A DNA stretch of 64,000 nt from the NCBI GenBank assembly GCA_037447125.1, contig JBBIHG010000003.1, forward strand, positions 24,388-88,387. The letters run 5' to 3'. Both the position numbers and the translations under genes were made by a program. Shown piece after piece: positions 19,496 through 28,120 of the stretch. Position 1 is the first letter of the stretch; every line of letters begins with the position of its first letter. The DNA is from UBA2029 sp037447125. GTDB lineage: Bacteria > Chloroflexota > Anaerolineae > Aggregatilineales > Aggregatilineaceae. The notes under the pieces are model-generated. The model saw only the letters and a program-made list of their open reading frames with translations. It was not told the DNA's origin and did no database searches.

Positions 19496-19884
19496 AGGCA
19501 ACCTCTCCTTGCACTCTCTGCAACCTCGGAGTATAGAGGCTGTTATGAACTTTGGCAGGCGGGTAGCTCCCGTGCTTGCCCCCCCATCCTCGGTCCTTCC
19601 CCCGCAAGGGGGGAAGGAAGAAGCCCGCCCTGGCCCCTTCCCTCCGCTTGCGTGGGGGAAGGGGTCGGGGGATGGGGGGCGTCTACCCGGCAGAAGTGCA
19701 TAACACGCTCTAGGGCCTTTTGCCAACCAGTACCACTGCCATTCTTTTCGTATCATTCCGTCGTGACAGAAGTAACTATCCGCACCTTGCCCCTCATGTT
19801 ATGCTGCATGGATTAGGCGTCTTTACAATTGTTAGGTACAGGTAAGCCATAGGACGCTCGCCATTGTTGTTGGGGAGAATTGCC
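19496..19884. other. Intergenic region with palindromic repeat
   Basis: About 390 bp. It holds a family B GC-rich palindrome at 19578-19680 flanked by an imperfect inverted repeat (TTATGAACTT at left, rc of AAGTGCATAAC at right). The promoter for glpA must lie in its right part, but I cannot name it. Confidence 0.5.
19578..19680. repeat. GC-rich palindromic repeat, family B, copy 1
   Basis: GCCCCCCATCC at one end and GGATGGGGGGC at the other, with inner CCTTCCCCC/GGGGGAAGG arms. Similar copies lie at 29724, 31785 and 45963. Confidence 0.75.
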
Positions 19885-21510
19885 TTGACCACGACCTCTG
19901 TGGATGTGCTGGTCATCGGCGGCGGCGCGACCGGAGCCGCCGCCCTCTATGATCTGGCGCGGCGCGGCGTGCGCGCCCTGCTGGTAGACCAGCTCGACTT
20001 CACCACTGGCACATCGGGGCGCTACCACGGCCTGCTCCATTCCGGCGGGCGCTACGCCGGGCATGACCTGGAGACCGCCCACGAGTGCATCGTCGAGAAC
20101 CGGGTGCTGCGCCGCATCGTCCCCTTCGCCGTGGAGGACACGGGCGGGCTGTTCGTCGCCACGCCCGCCGACCCCGCCGATTTCCCCGCCCGCTGGCTGG
20201 ACGGCTGCGCCAAAGCAGGCATTCCCACCGAGCCGCTGAGCGCGGCCCAGGCCCGCGCCGAAGAACCCGCGCTGACGCCGGCCATCACCGCCGTCTACCG
20301 CGTGCCGGATGGCTCGGTGGACTCCTTCGATATGATTCACGGCTTTGTCGAGGCGGCGCGCTCTCTAGGGAGCGACGCCTGGATCTACCAGCAGGTGACC
20401 GCGCTGCTGCGCGAAGGCGACGCCGTGGTCGGCGCGACGCTGCACGACACGCGCACCGGCGAGCAGCGCACAGTCCACGCCGCCTGTGTGCTCAACGCGA
20501 CCGGCCCCTGGGCGGGAGTCGTGGCGCGGCTGGCCGGGCTGGAGGTGAGCGTCAAGTTCGACCGGGGCGCGATGGTCGCCATGAACACGCGCTGGGTCAA
20601 CACCATCGTCAACCGCCTGCGCCCTGCCTCCGACGGCGACATCCTGGTGCCGGTGGGCACGGTCTGCGTGCTGGGCACCACCTCCGTACACACCGCCTCA
20701 CCCGACGATTATCGCGTCGAAGCGTGGGAAGTCAGCAAGATTCTGGCCGAGGCCGATGTCGTCGTGCCGGGCATCCGCCACGGGCGGGCGCTGCGCGCCT
20801 GGGCGGGCGTGCGCCCACTCTACGAGCCGCCCCAGGCCGGCAACAACAAGGCGCAGGGCCGCGAGGTGGCGCGCACCTTCTCCGTGCTGGATCACGCCGC
20901 GCTGGATGGCGTGCGCGGCCTGGTGACCGTCACCGGCGGCAAGCTGACCACCTGCCGCCTGATGGCCGAAAAAGCGGTGGACGCTGCCTGCGCGCAGCTT
21001 GGCATCAGCGCGCCCTGCACCACCGCTGACGAAGTGCTGCCCATCCCTGCCGCCACAGCCGGGCGTTATCACCGCCTGGATCATCGCCTGCACAAGCTGG
21101 AGCACGGCGAAATGCCCGGCGAATTGATCTGCGAGTGCGAGCTGGTCACCCGCCCGCAACTGGAAGCGGCCATCGCCGCCTACGGCGACCAGCCAGTCGC
21201 CCTGGACGACCTGCGCCGCGATCTGCGCCTGGGCATGGGGCCGTGCCAGGCGGGTTTTTGCAGCGTGCGCGCGGCGGGCATTCTGCAGGCGGTCAAGGGC
21301 CAGGCCAGCGCCGAGGCGACGGCGGCCCTGAGCGCGTTCGTGGACGAGCGTTTTCGCGGCGTGCGGCCCCTGCTGTGGGGCCACCAACTGCGCCAGCTTT
21401 ACCTCGACGAGCTGATCTACCGGCGCACGCTCGGCCTTGACCGGCTGCCCGGCGAAGGCGTCCCCCAGGCGACAGCCGCCACGCCGGACGAGGAGGCTGC
21501 CCATGGCTGA
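19885..21510 (+). CDS. glpA: Anaerobic glycerol-3-phosphate dehydrogenase subunit A
   Basis: 541 residues from the TTG at 19885, chosen because GGGGAG lies 7 bases upstream. It starts with a dinucleotide-binding motif VLVIGGGATGAAALYDLARRG (in parts: VLVIGGGATGAAAL) for FAD, followed by the GlpA/GlpD pattern GTSGRYHGLLHSGGRY. The C-terminus carries a BFD-like [2Fe-2S] cysteine region (ICECELVTR, MGPCQAGFC). With GlpB and GlpC it oxidises glycerol-3-phosphate and passes electrons to the quinone pool. It overlaps glpB by 8 bp. Confidence 0.93.
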   Translation: MTTTSVDVLVIGGGATGAAALYDLARRGVRALLVDQLDFTTGTSGRYHGLLHSGGRYAGHDLETAHECIVENRVLRRIVPFAVEDTGGLFVATPADPADFPARWLDGCAKAGIPTEPLSAAQARAEEPALTPAITAVYRVPDGSVDSFDMIHGFVEAARSLGSDAWIYQQVTALLREGDAVVGATLHDTRTGEQRTVHAACVLNATGPWAGVVARLAGLEVSVKFDRGAMVAMNTRWVNTIVNRLRPASDGDILVPVGTVCVLGTTSVHTASPDDYRVEAWEVSKILAEADVVVPGIRHGRALRAWAGVRPLYEPPQAGNNKAQGREVARTFSVLDHAALDGVRGLVTVTGGKLTTCRLMAEKAVDAACAQLGISAPCTTADEVLPIPAATAGRYHRLDHRLHKLEHGEMPGELICECELVTRPQLEAAIAAYGDQPVALDDLRRDLRLGMGPCQAGFCSVRAAGILQAVKGQASAEATAALSAFVDERFRGVRPLLWGHQLRQLYLDELIYRRTLGLDRLPGEGVPQATAATPDEEAAHG

Positions 21511-22819
21511 GAAACGCAAAGCGGGCCGCTGCACCATAGACTCCCACGCGGGGCGGGGCAGCGATGTGATCGTCATCGGGGCGGGGCTGGCCGGGCTGCT
21601 GGCGGCGGTTCATGCCGTCAAAGCCGGGGCGCGCGTCCGCCTGATCGCCAGCGGCTGGGGCCAGCAGATCGTCAGCCCCGGCTGGATCAGCGTGTACGAC
21701 CGCGCCGCCGCCGACGTGATCGCCGAGGTGCGCAGCTATGCTGCGCTGCACCCGGATCACCCCTATGCCCTGGCCGGGCTGGATGCGCTGGTCTGCGCGC
21801 TGGACCTCTTCCAGGACATCGCCGAGGAAATCGGCGAGCCGTTCGTCATGCGCCCCAGGGACGGGCACAACCTGCGCCTGGCGACCATGCTCGGCGCGAT
21901 TCAGACGCCGCTGCTCGCCCCGCAGGGCATCGCCGCCGGCGATCTTACAGAGCCTGGGGGGCCACTGCTGATCGCTGGCTTCGCCGGCTGGCGCGACTTC
22001 TACCCGGCGCTGGTCGCCGGCAACCTGAGCGCGCAGGGCATCGCCGCGCGCGCGCTGACGGTGACTCTGCCCGCCGGGCGCGGGTCGTGGGACGACTGGC
22101 CCGCCGATCTTGCCCGCCGCTTCGATGACTCTGCTTTCCGCACGGCAGTGCTGCGCCAGATTCAGCCACAGGTCAAGGAGGCAGTCAAGGTCGGCTTCCC
22201 GGCGGTGCTGGGCATGGAGGGGCACGCCGAGGTGCTGCGCGAGTTCGAGGCGGGCCTGGGCCGCCCGGTCTTCGAGATTCCCACCCTGCCGCCCAGCCCG
22301 GCGGGGACGCGGCTGAGCAACGGCATCCGCCGCTGGCTGCTGCGTCACCGGGCGCGGGTGCAGGTCGGGCACCCGGTCGTGCGCGGGATCGTCGCGGACG
22401 GGCGCTGCACTGGCGTCGAAGTCGGCGCGCTGGGCCACGCCAACCCGTTCTACGCCGATGCTTTCGTCCTGGCGACGGGCGGGCTGTACAACGGCGGCAT
22501 CCAGAGCGACGAGACGGGCCGCCTATGGGAGCCGGTCTTCGGCCTCCCCGTCAGCGGGCCGGAGGGCGAGGGCCGCGAGGCGTGGTACGGCGAGCGGTTG
22601 CTGGCTGGGCGCGGCCATGCCATTCACCGCCATACCGGGCTGCGCGTCAACGCGCAGATGCAGCCGCTGGATGCTGAGGGCGCGCCCGTGCTGGAGAACG
22701 TCTTCGCCGCCGGGCACCTGCTGGCGGGCTTCAACCCGCTGACCGACGGCTGCGCCGAGGGCGTGGCCCTGGCGACGGCCTACAAAGCCGTGAGCGCGGC
22801 GCTGGCGGCGCGGGCGTGA
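21503..22819 (+). CDS. glpB: Anaerobic glycerol-3-phosphate dehydrogenase subunit B
   Basis: 438 residues. A second flavin-binding subunit with DVIVIGAGLAGLLAAVHA at the N-terminus (residues about 21-38). GFPAVLGMEGHAEVLREFE and the C-terminal NPLTDGCAEGVALATAYKA match GlpB. The ATG at 21503 overlaps the glpA stop and has GAGGAGG upstream, so translation is coupled. GlpB connects GlpA to the iron-sulfur subunit GlpC. Confidence 0.92.
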   Translation: MAEKRKAGRCTIDSHAGRGSDVIVIGAGLAGLLAAVHAVKAGARVRLIASGWGQQIVSPGWISVYDRAAADVIAEVRSYAALHPDHPYALAGLDALVCALDLFQDIAEEIGEPFVMRPRDGHNLRLATMLGAIQTPLLAPQGIAAGDLTEPGGPLLIAGFAGWRDFYPALVAGNLSAQGIAARALTVTLPAGRGSWDDWPADLARRFDDSAFRTAVLRQIQPQVKEAVKVGFPAVLGMEGHAEVLREFEAGLGRPVFEIPTLPPSPAGTRLSNGIRRWLLRHRARVQVGHPVVRGIVADGRCTGVEVGALGHANPFYADAFVLATGGLYNGGIQSDETGRLWEPVFGLPVSGPEGEGREAWYGERLLAGRGHAIHRHTGLRVNAQMQPLDAEGAPVLENVFAAGHLLAGFNPLTDGCAEGVALATAYKAVSAALAARA

Positions 22820-22941
22820 GGGTTTGCCCAGGAAACGAAAAAGCCCTCGCGGGCTTCGAAGGCGTGTGCCTTCCACCTCCAGGTGACTGGATTGACAGTA
22901 GTATAGCACGATCAACGTACTCACGCAGTTGGCGGAATCTC

Positions 22942-24255
22942 ATGGCTGACCATTCTATCTCCCTGATTGACCTGACTCCCTTCACGGCAGACCACTGCCT
23001 GAAGTGCAACATCTGCGCGTCAGCCTGCCCCGTCGCGCCGGTGACGCCGCTCTTCCCTGGCCCAAAGACGGTCGGCCCGCAGGCGCAGCGCCTGCGGCTG
23101 CCGGGCGAGCCGTCGCCGGATCATTCTGTTGACTACTGCTCCGGCTGCGGCATCTGCACGCTGGTCTGCCCGCACGGCGTGAAGGTCATGGAGATTAACA
23201 CGCAGGCCAAGGCGGTCATGACCCAGACGCTCGGCATGTCGCCGCGCAACTGGTTCCTCAGCCGCAACGAGCTATGGGGCCGCCTGGGGACGCCGTTCGC
23301 GCCGCTGGCTAACTTCGGCGTGCGCAATCACTGGCTGCGCCTGATCGTCGAGAAGACGTTCAAGGTGTCGGCGCGCGGGCCGCTGCCCGGCTGGGCCGGC
23401 TACACCTTCCGCGGTTGGTGGAAGCGCGAGTTGAAGCGGCGCCCGCGCCCGCAGCCCGCTTCCGACGCCGGGCGCGTGGTCTACTTCCACGGCTGCTCAA
23501 CCAATACCTACGAGCCGCACATCGGCAAGCTGGCCGTGGCCGTGCTGGAGCACATCGGGCTGCACGTGGAAATTCCTCCGCAGACGTGCTGCGGGCTGCC
23601 CGCCCAGTCCAATGGGGACTTCACAGCGGCGCGGCGCTACGCGCGCACCAACATCGAGGCGCTGGTCGAGTACGCGCGGCGGGGCATCCCCATCGTCGGC
23701 ACGTCGGCGAGCTGCATCACGGCCATCAAGGGCGACTATCACCACGTGCTGGGCCTGGACGACGAGGACGCGCTGCTGGTCGCAGCCAACACCTACGACT
23801 TCATGGAATTCCTGGCCAAACTGTGCCATGAAGGTCGTTTGCCGCTCGATTTTCGGCCCATTGAGGCGGAGCTGCCCTACCACGCGCCATGCCAGCTCAA
23901 AGCGCACGGCATGGGCCGCCCGGCGCTGGACGTGCTCGACCTGATTCCGGGGCTGCGCTGTTGGGAGATTGACGCCGACTGCTGCGGCATCGCCGGGACG
24001 TATGGCTACAAGGCGGAGAAGCGCGAGATCGCCGAGGCGGTGGGCCGGCCCATCGCCGAGCAGGTGAGGGCGGCGGGGGCCACGCTGGTTGTCTGCGACA
24101 CAGAGACGTGCCGCTGGCAGATCACCTCGCTGGCGGGGGCCAAGACGGTGCACCCGGTCGAGTTGGTGGCGCTGGCTTACGGCCTGACGGTGGATCGCTA
24201 CACGCCGCCGCTGCGGGCGGGCGAGTTGGCTCGCGCTGCGGTAGGCGGACTGTAA
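22942..24255 (+). CDS. glpC: Anaerobic glycerol-3-phosphate dehydrogenase subunit C
   Basis: 437 residues, starting at MADHSISLIDLTPF. Two ferredoxin motifs, CLKCNICASACP (about 20-31) and CSGCGICTLVCP, bind [4Fe-4S] clusters. Two CCG domains follow: CGLPAQSNGD in the first and CCGIAGTYG in the second. It anchors the dehydrogenase to the membrane and passes electrons to quinone. A 122-bp gap to glpB contains a small hairpin (AAGCCC/GGGCTT). The last ~40 bases belong to a 207-bp segment duplicated at 62880, where a fragment of this gene's end is found. Confidence 0.92.
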   Translation: MADHSISLIDLTPFTADHCLKCNICASACPVAPVTPLFPGPKTVGPQAQRLRLPGEPSPDHSVDYCSGCGICTLVCPHGVKVMEINTQAKAVMTQTLGMSPRNWFLSRNELWGRLGTPFAPLANFGVRNHWLRLIVEKTFKVSARGPLPGWAGYTFRGWWKRELKRRPRPQPASDAGRVVYFHGCSTNTYEPHIGKLAVAVLEHIGLHVEIPPQTCCGLPAQSNGDFTAARRYARTNIEALVEYARRGIPIVGTSASCITAIKGDYHHVLGLDDEDALLVAANTYDFMEFLAKLCHEGRLPLDFRPIEAELPYHAPCQLKAHGMGRPALDVLDLIPGLRCWEIDADCCGIAGTYGYKAEKREIAEAVGRPIAEQVRAAGATLVVCDTETCRWQITSLAGAKTVHPVELVALAYGLTVDRYTPPLRAGELARAAVGGL

Positions 24256-24419
24256 CCACATCGGTGGTTCTGTAGGGGCGGGTTTCGAAACCCGCCCCTA
24301 CCTACGTTCCAGGAACTATCAGCCCTCGCCCGCGTCACCATTCGGCCCAGCCAATTCGCGGTGCAGCACCCACTTGACCGACCAGTAGCCGTCAAAATAG
24401 TCCGGGCAGGCTGTGCTGC
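24213..24419. repeat. Segment duplicated at 62880-63086 (copy 1)
   Basis: 207 bp that contain the end of glpC, a 30-bp palindrome and the 3' end of sixA (reverse strand). The second copy has the same length, with one compensating pair of single-base indels and scattered substitutions. Here glpC is whole and sixA is a fragment; at the other copy the reverse holds. Confidence 0.9.
24272..24301. repeat. 30-bp perfect palindrome
   Basis: GTAGGGGCGGGTTTC followed by its exact reverse complement. The same palindrome is at 62938-62967. It may act as a bidirectional terminator between the convergent glpC and sixA. Confidence 0.75.
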
Positions 24420-24495
24420 TCACTTCGTCGAAGCAGCGCAAGGGGCGCTCGCCCAGGGCGGCGCGCAGGGCGTCGGGAGTCAGGCGGTCGGGCAT
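24319..24495 (-). pseudogene. Chimeric fragment: biotin-protein ligase start joined to SixA end
   Basis: A 58-codon frame from the ATG at 24495. The first ~28 residues (MPDRLTPDALRAALGERPLR then CFDEVSST) look like the start of a biotin-[acetyl-CoA carboxylase] ligase, where FDEVxST(N) is the biotin-binding start. The remaining residues from ACPDYFDGYWSVKW to the stop match the last 30 residues of the SixA homologue at 62986. The joint falls in the shared string STAC. Neither parent domain is complete, so it is a rearrangement product. Confidence 0.75.
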
Positions 24496-24730
24496 GGGAA
24501 CCCCCTAAGGGAGCAAACCAGCGATGAGCGATTCAGTACAAACGCCGAAGCGTGGGTCTGCCTGAAACCGGATGATCCGCCTCAGTATAATACCCGCAAA
24601 GCGTCCGTTACCGCGCAGCCCACGCAATATAGACGGATTGCTGCCCATTTAGTTGTGCGCGCGGCCTCCACGCCGTACAATGCGGTCTACAAGTCCAGGC
24701 GATCCGGCCTGCTCCTGGAGAAAACCGCTG

Positions 24731-25243
24731 ATGACCGATCCGTTTCTGTGGACGCCCTGGCGAATGCCCTATCTGCGCGGCGAAGATCGCGCCCACTACG
24801 AGGGCTGCGTGTTTTGCATCAAGGGAGCGGGGGGCCAGGCAGAGGCCGAGGCCGACGCGCGCGAGTACGTGATCGCCCGCTCAACTCACGTCTTCGTGGC
24901 GCTGAACATGTACCCATATAACAACGGACACCTGCTGATCATCCCCTACGCGCACGTGCCGTCGCTGGAGAATTTGCCGGCGGAGGTGCTGACCGACCTG
25001 ATGCTGACCACGAACAAGGCGCTGGCCGCGCTGCGCGCCGTCTACAACCCGCACGCTTTCAACATTGGGGCCAACATCGGGGCGAGCGCCGGGGCGGGCA
25101 TCCCCGACCATTTCCATGTGCACATCGTGCCGCGCTGGGAGGCGGACACGAACACCATGACCGTCATCAGCGGGACGCGCGTCATCCCGGAGCTGCTCAG
25201 CGACACCTACGCCAGGCTGCGCGCCGCCTGGCCGGGCGACTGA
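24731..25243 (+). CDS. HIT-family nucleotide hydrolase/phosphorylase
   Basis: 170 residues. The histidine triad reads HFHVHIVPRW (about 128-137). The N-terminal CVFC zinc-type pair (YEGCVFCIKG) and NMYPYNNGHLLIIP are typical of HIT proteins close to diadenosine tetraphosphate hydrolases/phosphorylases. The ATG at 24731 is preceded by GGAG about 11 bases away. No operon partner is evident. Confidence 0.9.
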   Translation: MTDPFLWTPWRMPYLRGEDRAHYEGCVFCIKGAGGQAEAEADAREYVIARSTHVFVALNMYPYNNGHLLIIPYAHVPSLENLPAEVLTDLMLTTNKALAALRAVYNPHAFNIGANIGASAGAGIPDHFHVHIVPRWEADTNTMTVISGTRVIPELLSDTYARLRAAWPGD

Positions 25244-25313
25244 GCGCGCTGCAATCGCCAGCTACTTTTCCTGGATCAACGCTCAATACTTGATGATGAA
25301 AGGATAGGATTTC

Positions 25314-26531
25314 ATGCCCGCGAACGATAAATCTCCCCGTGATGCCGTCATTCTCGGCGGCGCGCGGCTACCCCAGGGGAAGCTGCTGGGCGCGCTGACG
25401 CCGTTCACCGCCGTGCAGCTTGGCCAGATGGCTGCGCGCGCGGCCCTTGAGCGCAGTGGCGCGGACCCGGTAGACATTGACGAGGTGATCCTCGGCCAGG
25501 TCGTGCCAGCGGGATCGGGTCAGGCCGTCCCGCGCCAGGTGTCCCTCGGCGTGGGCGTTCCCCCACATGTCGGCGGCCTGCTGATCAACAAGATTTGCGG
25601 CAGCAGCCTGAAAGCGGTCATGCTGGCGGCGGGCCTGATCCGCGCCGGCGACGGCGACCTCTACCTGACCGGCGGCGTCGAGAGCATGACCAACGCGCCG
25701 TTCATGGACCTCAAGGGGCGCGTCGGGCACAAGTACGGGCATTTCGAGATGGTGGACGCGGTGATGTGGGATGGGCTGTGGGATCACATCGCCGGCTGGA
25801 TCATGGGCGAGGCGGCGGAGTTCATCGCCCAGGAGTTCGAGATCACCCGCCAGCAGTTGGACGAGTTCGCCGTGCGCAGCCACCAACTGGCCCACGAGGC
25901 GACTGAAGCCGGGCGCTTCGCCCAGGAGATCGTGCCAGTCGAGCTGCCAGGGCGTAAGGGCCAGGTGACCCTCTTCGACCGCGACGAGTCGATCCGCCCG
26001 GACACGACGCTCGAGGCGCTGGCCAGGTTGCGCCCGGCCTTCCGCGACGATGGGATCGTCACAGCGGGCAACTCCCCCGGCCTCAACGATGGGGCAGCGG
26101 CGCTGGTCGTCGCCAGCCGCGAGTACGCCGAAGCGCACGGCCACCAGCCGCTGGCGCGCATCGCCGGCTACGGGCAGGCGGCAGTCGAGCCGAAATGGCT
26201 CTTCGCCGCGCCGATCAAGGCCATGCCGCGCGCGCTGGCGCGGGCGGGCTGGACGATGGCCGATGTAGACCTGGTCGAGCTGAACGAGGCGTTCGCGGCA
26301 CAGGTGCTGGCCGACCTGAAGGGGCTGGCGCGCGACGGGCACGCGATCCCGCTGGAGAAGCTGAACGTCAACGGCGGGGCGATTGCCATCGGCCACCCGA
26401 TCGGGGCGTCGGGGGCGCGGGTGCTGGTCACGCTGATGCACGCCCTGCAGCAGCGCGGGCTGAAGCGCGGGCTGGCCGGTCTGTGCCTGGGCGGCGGAGA
26501 GGCAGTGGCGATGGCGGTGGAGTTGGAGTGA
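25314..26531 (+). CDS. Acetyl-CoA acetyltransferase (thiolase)
   Basis: 405 residues, typical thiolase length. The acyl-binding Cys lies in NKICGSSLKAVMLA (about residue 92). The C-terminal motifs NVNGGAIAIGHPIGASGAR and GLCLGGGEAVAMAVE hold the catalytic His and second Cys. It condenses or cleaves acetoacetyl-CoA, or acts in beta-oxidation; the sequence does not decide. No fatty-acid genes are adjacent. AAAGGA precedes the ATG. Confidence 0.92.
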   Translation: MPANDKSPRDAVILGGARLPQGKLLGALTPFTAVQLGQMAARAALERSGADPVDIDEVILGQVVPAGSGQAVPRQVSLGVGVPPHVGGLLINKICGSSLKAVMLAAGLIRAGDGDLYLTGGVESMTNAPFMDLKGRVGHKYGHFEMVDAVMWDGLWDHIAGWIMGEAAEFIAQEFEITRQQLDEFAVRSHQLAHEATEAGRFAQEIVPVELPGRKGQVTLFDRDESIRPDTTLEALARLRPAFRDDGIVTAGNSPGLNDGAAALVVASREYAEAHGHQPLARIAGYGQAAVEPKWLFAAPIKAMPRALARAGWTMADVDLVELNEAFAAQVLADLKGLARDGHAIPLEKLNVNGGAIAIGHPIGASGARVLVTLMHALQQRGLKRGLAGLCLGGGEAVAMAVELE

Positions 26532-26807
26532 GCGCGCTGGTGCCACACCCGCGCCGGACCTGGCCGGGGTGCGGTCGCGGGGCGTGCTGGCGCCCGTTGG
26601 ACGCTTGCAAGACCTATCAGGCAGTAGGAGCGTCGCTCTGCCGCGCCCAGGTGAGAATTATACTGCAAACCGGCCTGGCGAACCGCCGCCGCCAGGCCGG
26701 GTGTATCTGGATTTTCGGGAGAAAGCCTCACCGCAGAGGCACAGAGATCGCGGAGAAAAGCGGACAATCTCTACGGTACTTCTCTGTGTCCTCGGCGTCT
26801 CTGCGGT
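26532..26807. other. Intergenic region between convergent thiolase and rsmH
   Basis: 276 bp, mostly repeat-like. It includes a short hairpin near 26626 (GTAGGAGCG...CGCGCCC) and family A repeat copy 2 at its right end. Confidence 0.5.
26730..26807. repeat. Dispersed inverted repeat, family A, copy 2
   Basis: ACCGCAGAGGCACAGAGATC at left and GTCTCTGCGGT at right. The outer conserved flank of the repeat (TTTCTCGCCCCCCAATGC) extends over the last codons and the stop codon of rsmH. Confidence 0.85.
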
Positions 26808-27806
26808 TCAGCGTTTCTCGCCCCCCAATGCAGATGCCCCTTCGAGCCGCTCCACGGCGCGCAAGCGGGCGCTGCGGCTGCGCGGGTTGGCAGCGATCTC
26901 CTCAGCGGAGGGCCGCTCGGGCTTGCGCGTGACCAGGCGGATGCGCGCCACATGCCCACAGGTGCAGACCGGCTGGCGCGGCGGACACAGGCAGCCGGCT
27001 GCCTCGGTCTTGAACGTTTGCTTGACGATGCGATCTTCCAGGCTGTGGAAGCTGATCACCGCCAGCCGTCCACCGGGGCGCAGCAGATCAAGGGCGACCG
27101 GCAGGGCGCGCTCGACCGCGCCCAGTTCGTCATTGACGGCGATGCGCAACGCCTGAAAGGTGCGCGTCGCCGGGTGTATCTTCTCGCGCGGGCCGCGCTG
27201 GGCGCCAGCCACGACCTCGGCAAGCTGGCGGGTGGTGCTCAGCGGGCGCGCGGCGACAATCGCGCGGGCGATGCGCCGGGCGTTGCGCTCCTCCCCATAG
27301 CGGAACAGGACCTCGGCCAGCGCCTCGGCGTCCCACGTGTTGACGAGGTCGGCGGCGGTCGGCCCGCCCGCTGACGGGTCGAAGCGCATGTCGAGCGGCC
27401 CCGCGCTCATGAAGGCGAAGCCGCGCGCCGGGTCGTCCACCTGCATCGAAGACAGGCCGAGGTCGAGCAAAATCCCGTCCACGCCCTGTCCCCCATCGCC
27501 CACCGTCTCCAGCCAGGCCGGGACCAGCGTCCCCATCTGCTCGTAGCTGGCGTGGCGCAGCGCCACCCGTCCCTCGAACGGGGCCAGCCGGGCGCGCGCC
27601 AGGGCCAGGGCCGCCGGGTCGCGATCCAGCCCCAACAGGCGAGCATCCGGCGCAGCAGCCAGGATCGCCGCCGCGTGCCCGCCCGCGCCGACGGTGCCAT
27701 CCACGAAGCGCCCTGCCAGGCGCTCACTGACGCGCAGCGCGGCGAGCACGGCCTCCACCAGCACGGGAATGTGGGGAGCGTCAGGGTGGGTCATGGTGAC
27801 TGTCAT
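26808..27806 (-). CDS. rsmH: 16S rRNA (cytosine1402-N4)-methyltransferase
   Basis: 332 residues from the ATG at 27806 (MTVTMTHPDAPHIPVLV); a second ATG four codons on is possible. The SAM-binding motif is FVDGTVGAGGHAAAIL. Family landmarks are DGILLDLGLSSMQVDDPARG, RTFQALRIAVNDEL, and the end motif KPERPSAEEIAANPRSRSARLR. RsmH methylates C1402 in the ribosomal P site. No other division genes surround it, so it stands outside a dcw cluster here. Its last ~11 codons and stop lie in a family A repeat flank. Confidence 0.95.
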   Translation of the reverse strand: MTVTMTHPDAPHIPVLVEAVLAALRVSERLAGRFVDGTVGAGGHAAAILAAAPDARLLGLDRDPAALALARARLAPFEGRVALRHASYEQMGTLVPAWLETVGDGGQGVDGILLDLGLSSMQVDDPARGFAFMSAGPLDMRFDPSAGGPTAADLVNTWDAEALAEVLFRYGEERNARRIARAIVAARPLSTTRQLAEVVAGAQRGPREKIHPATRTFQALRIAVNDELGAVERALPVALDLLRPGGRLAVISFHSLEDRIVKQTFKTEAAGCLCPPRQPVCTCGHVARIRLVTRKPERPSAEEIAANPRSRSARLRAVERLEGASALGGEKR

Positions 27807-27871
27807 AGCCGCCAGGGACGACGGATCACAGTGTAGACGACCTGGCGGGCGGCGGCAAGAGTGTAAACAGA

Positions 27872-27903
27872 GACTTCCGAAGTTTTTGAAAACTTCGGAA
27901 GTC
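27872..27903. repeat. 32-bp palindrome
   Basis: GACTTCCGAAGTTTT pairs with AAAACTTCGGAAGTC over a two-base centre. A related sequence without the T/A run is the hairpin at 43438-43466. Confidence 0.7.
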
Positions 27904-27985
27904 TTGTTCTGCGCGGCGGCCCTCCCCGGCAAGACTTTCAGGGACGGGCAGCAGCGCAAAAGCCATGATGATGACGTCTGATTGA

Positions 27986-28077
27986 CCTCACCCCCTGGCC
28001 TCGCTGCGCTCGGCCTTTCCCCCTCTCCGTTGCGAAGAGGGGGAAGCGAGGCGCGTTAGCGCCAAGCGGGGGTGGGG
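27986..28077. repeat. GC-rich palindromic repeat, family C, copy 1
   Basis: CCTCACCCCCTGGCCTCGCT at left and AGCGGGGGTGGGG at right, with CCCCCTCTCCG/GAGGGGG inside. Other copies: 56671-56764 and 61719-61788. Confidence 0.75.
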
Positions 28078-28120
28078 CAAATCAGGGCGTATCGCCTACG
28101 CCCCTGTCCCTCTTGCCCGC

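Larger units (their letters stand above)
27807..28120. other. Intergenic region with two palindromes
   Basis: 314 bp without a gene. It holds a 32-base near-perfect palindrome at 27872-27903 and family C repeat copy 1 at 27986-28077. The rsmH promoter must be here but is not recognisable. Confidence 0.55.

Noticed and set aside
19578..19680. Family B and C palindromes considered as intrinsic terminators
   Set aside because: Stems are too long and compound and no T-run follows; some lie before genes, not after.
22892..22915. TTGACAGTAGTATAG considered as promoter before glpC
   Set aside because: No -10 box at the right distance; the two hexamer-like strings are almost adjacent.
22816..22941. 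Upstream extension of glpC (42 more codons)
   Set aside because: The extension lacks similarity to GlpC and crosses a hairpin; the ATG at 22942 gives the family start.
24272..24301. 30-bp palindrome considered as a phage or plasmid attachment site
   Set aside because: No integrase or tRNA nearby, and the homology of the two copies extends 207 bp through gene ends, so a duplication explains it.
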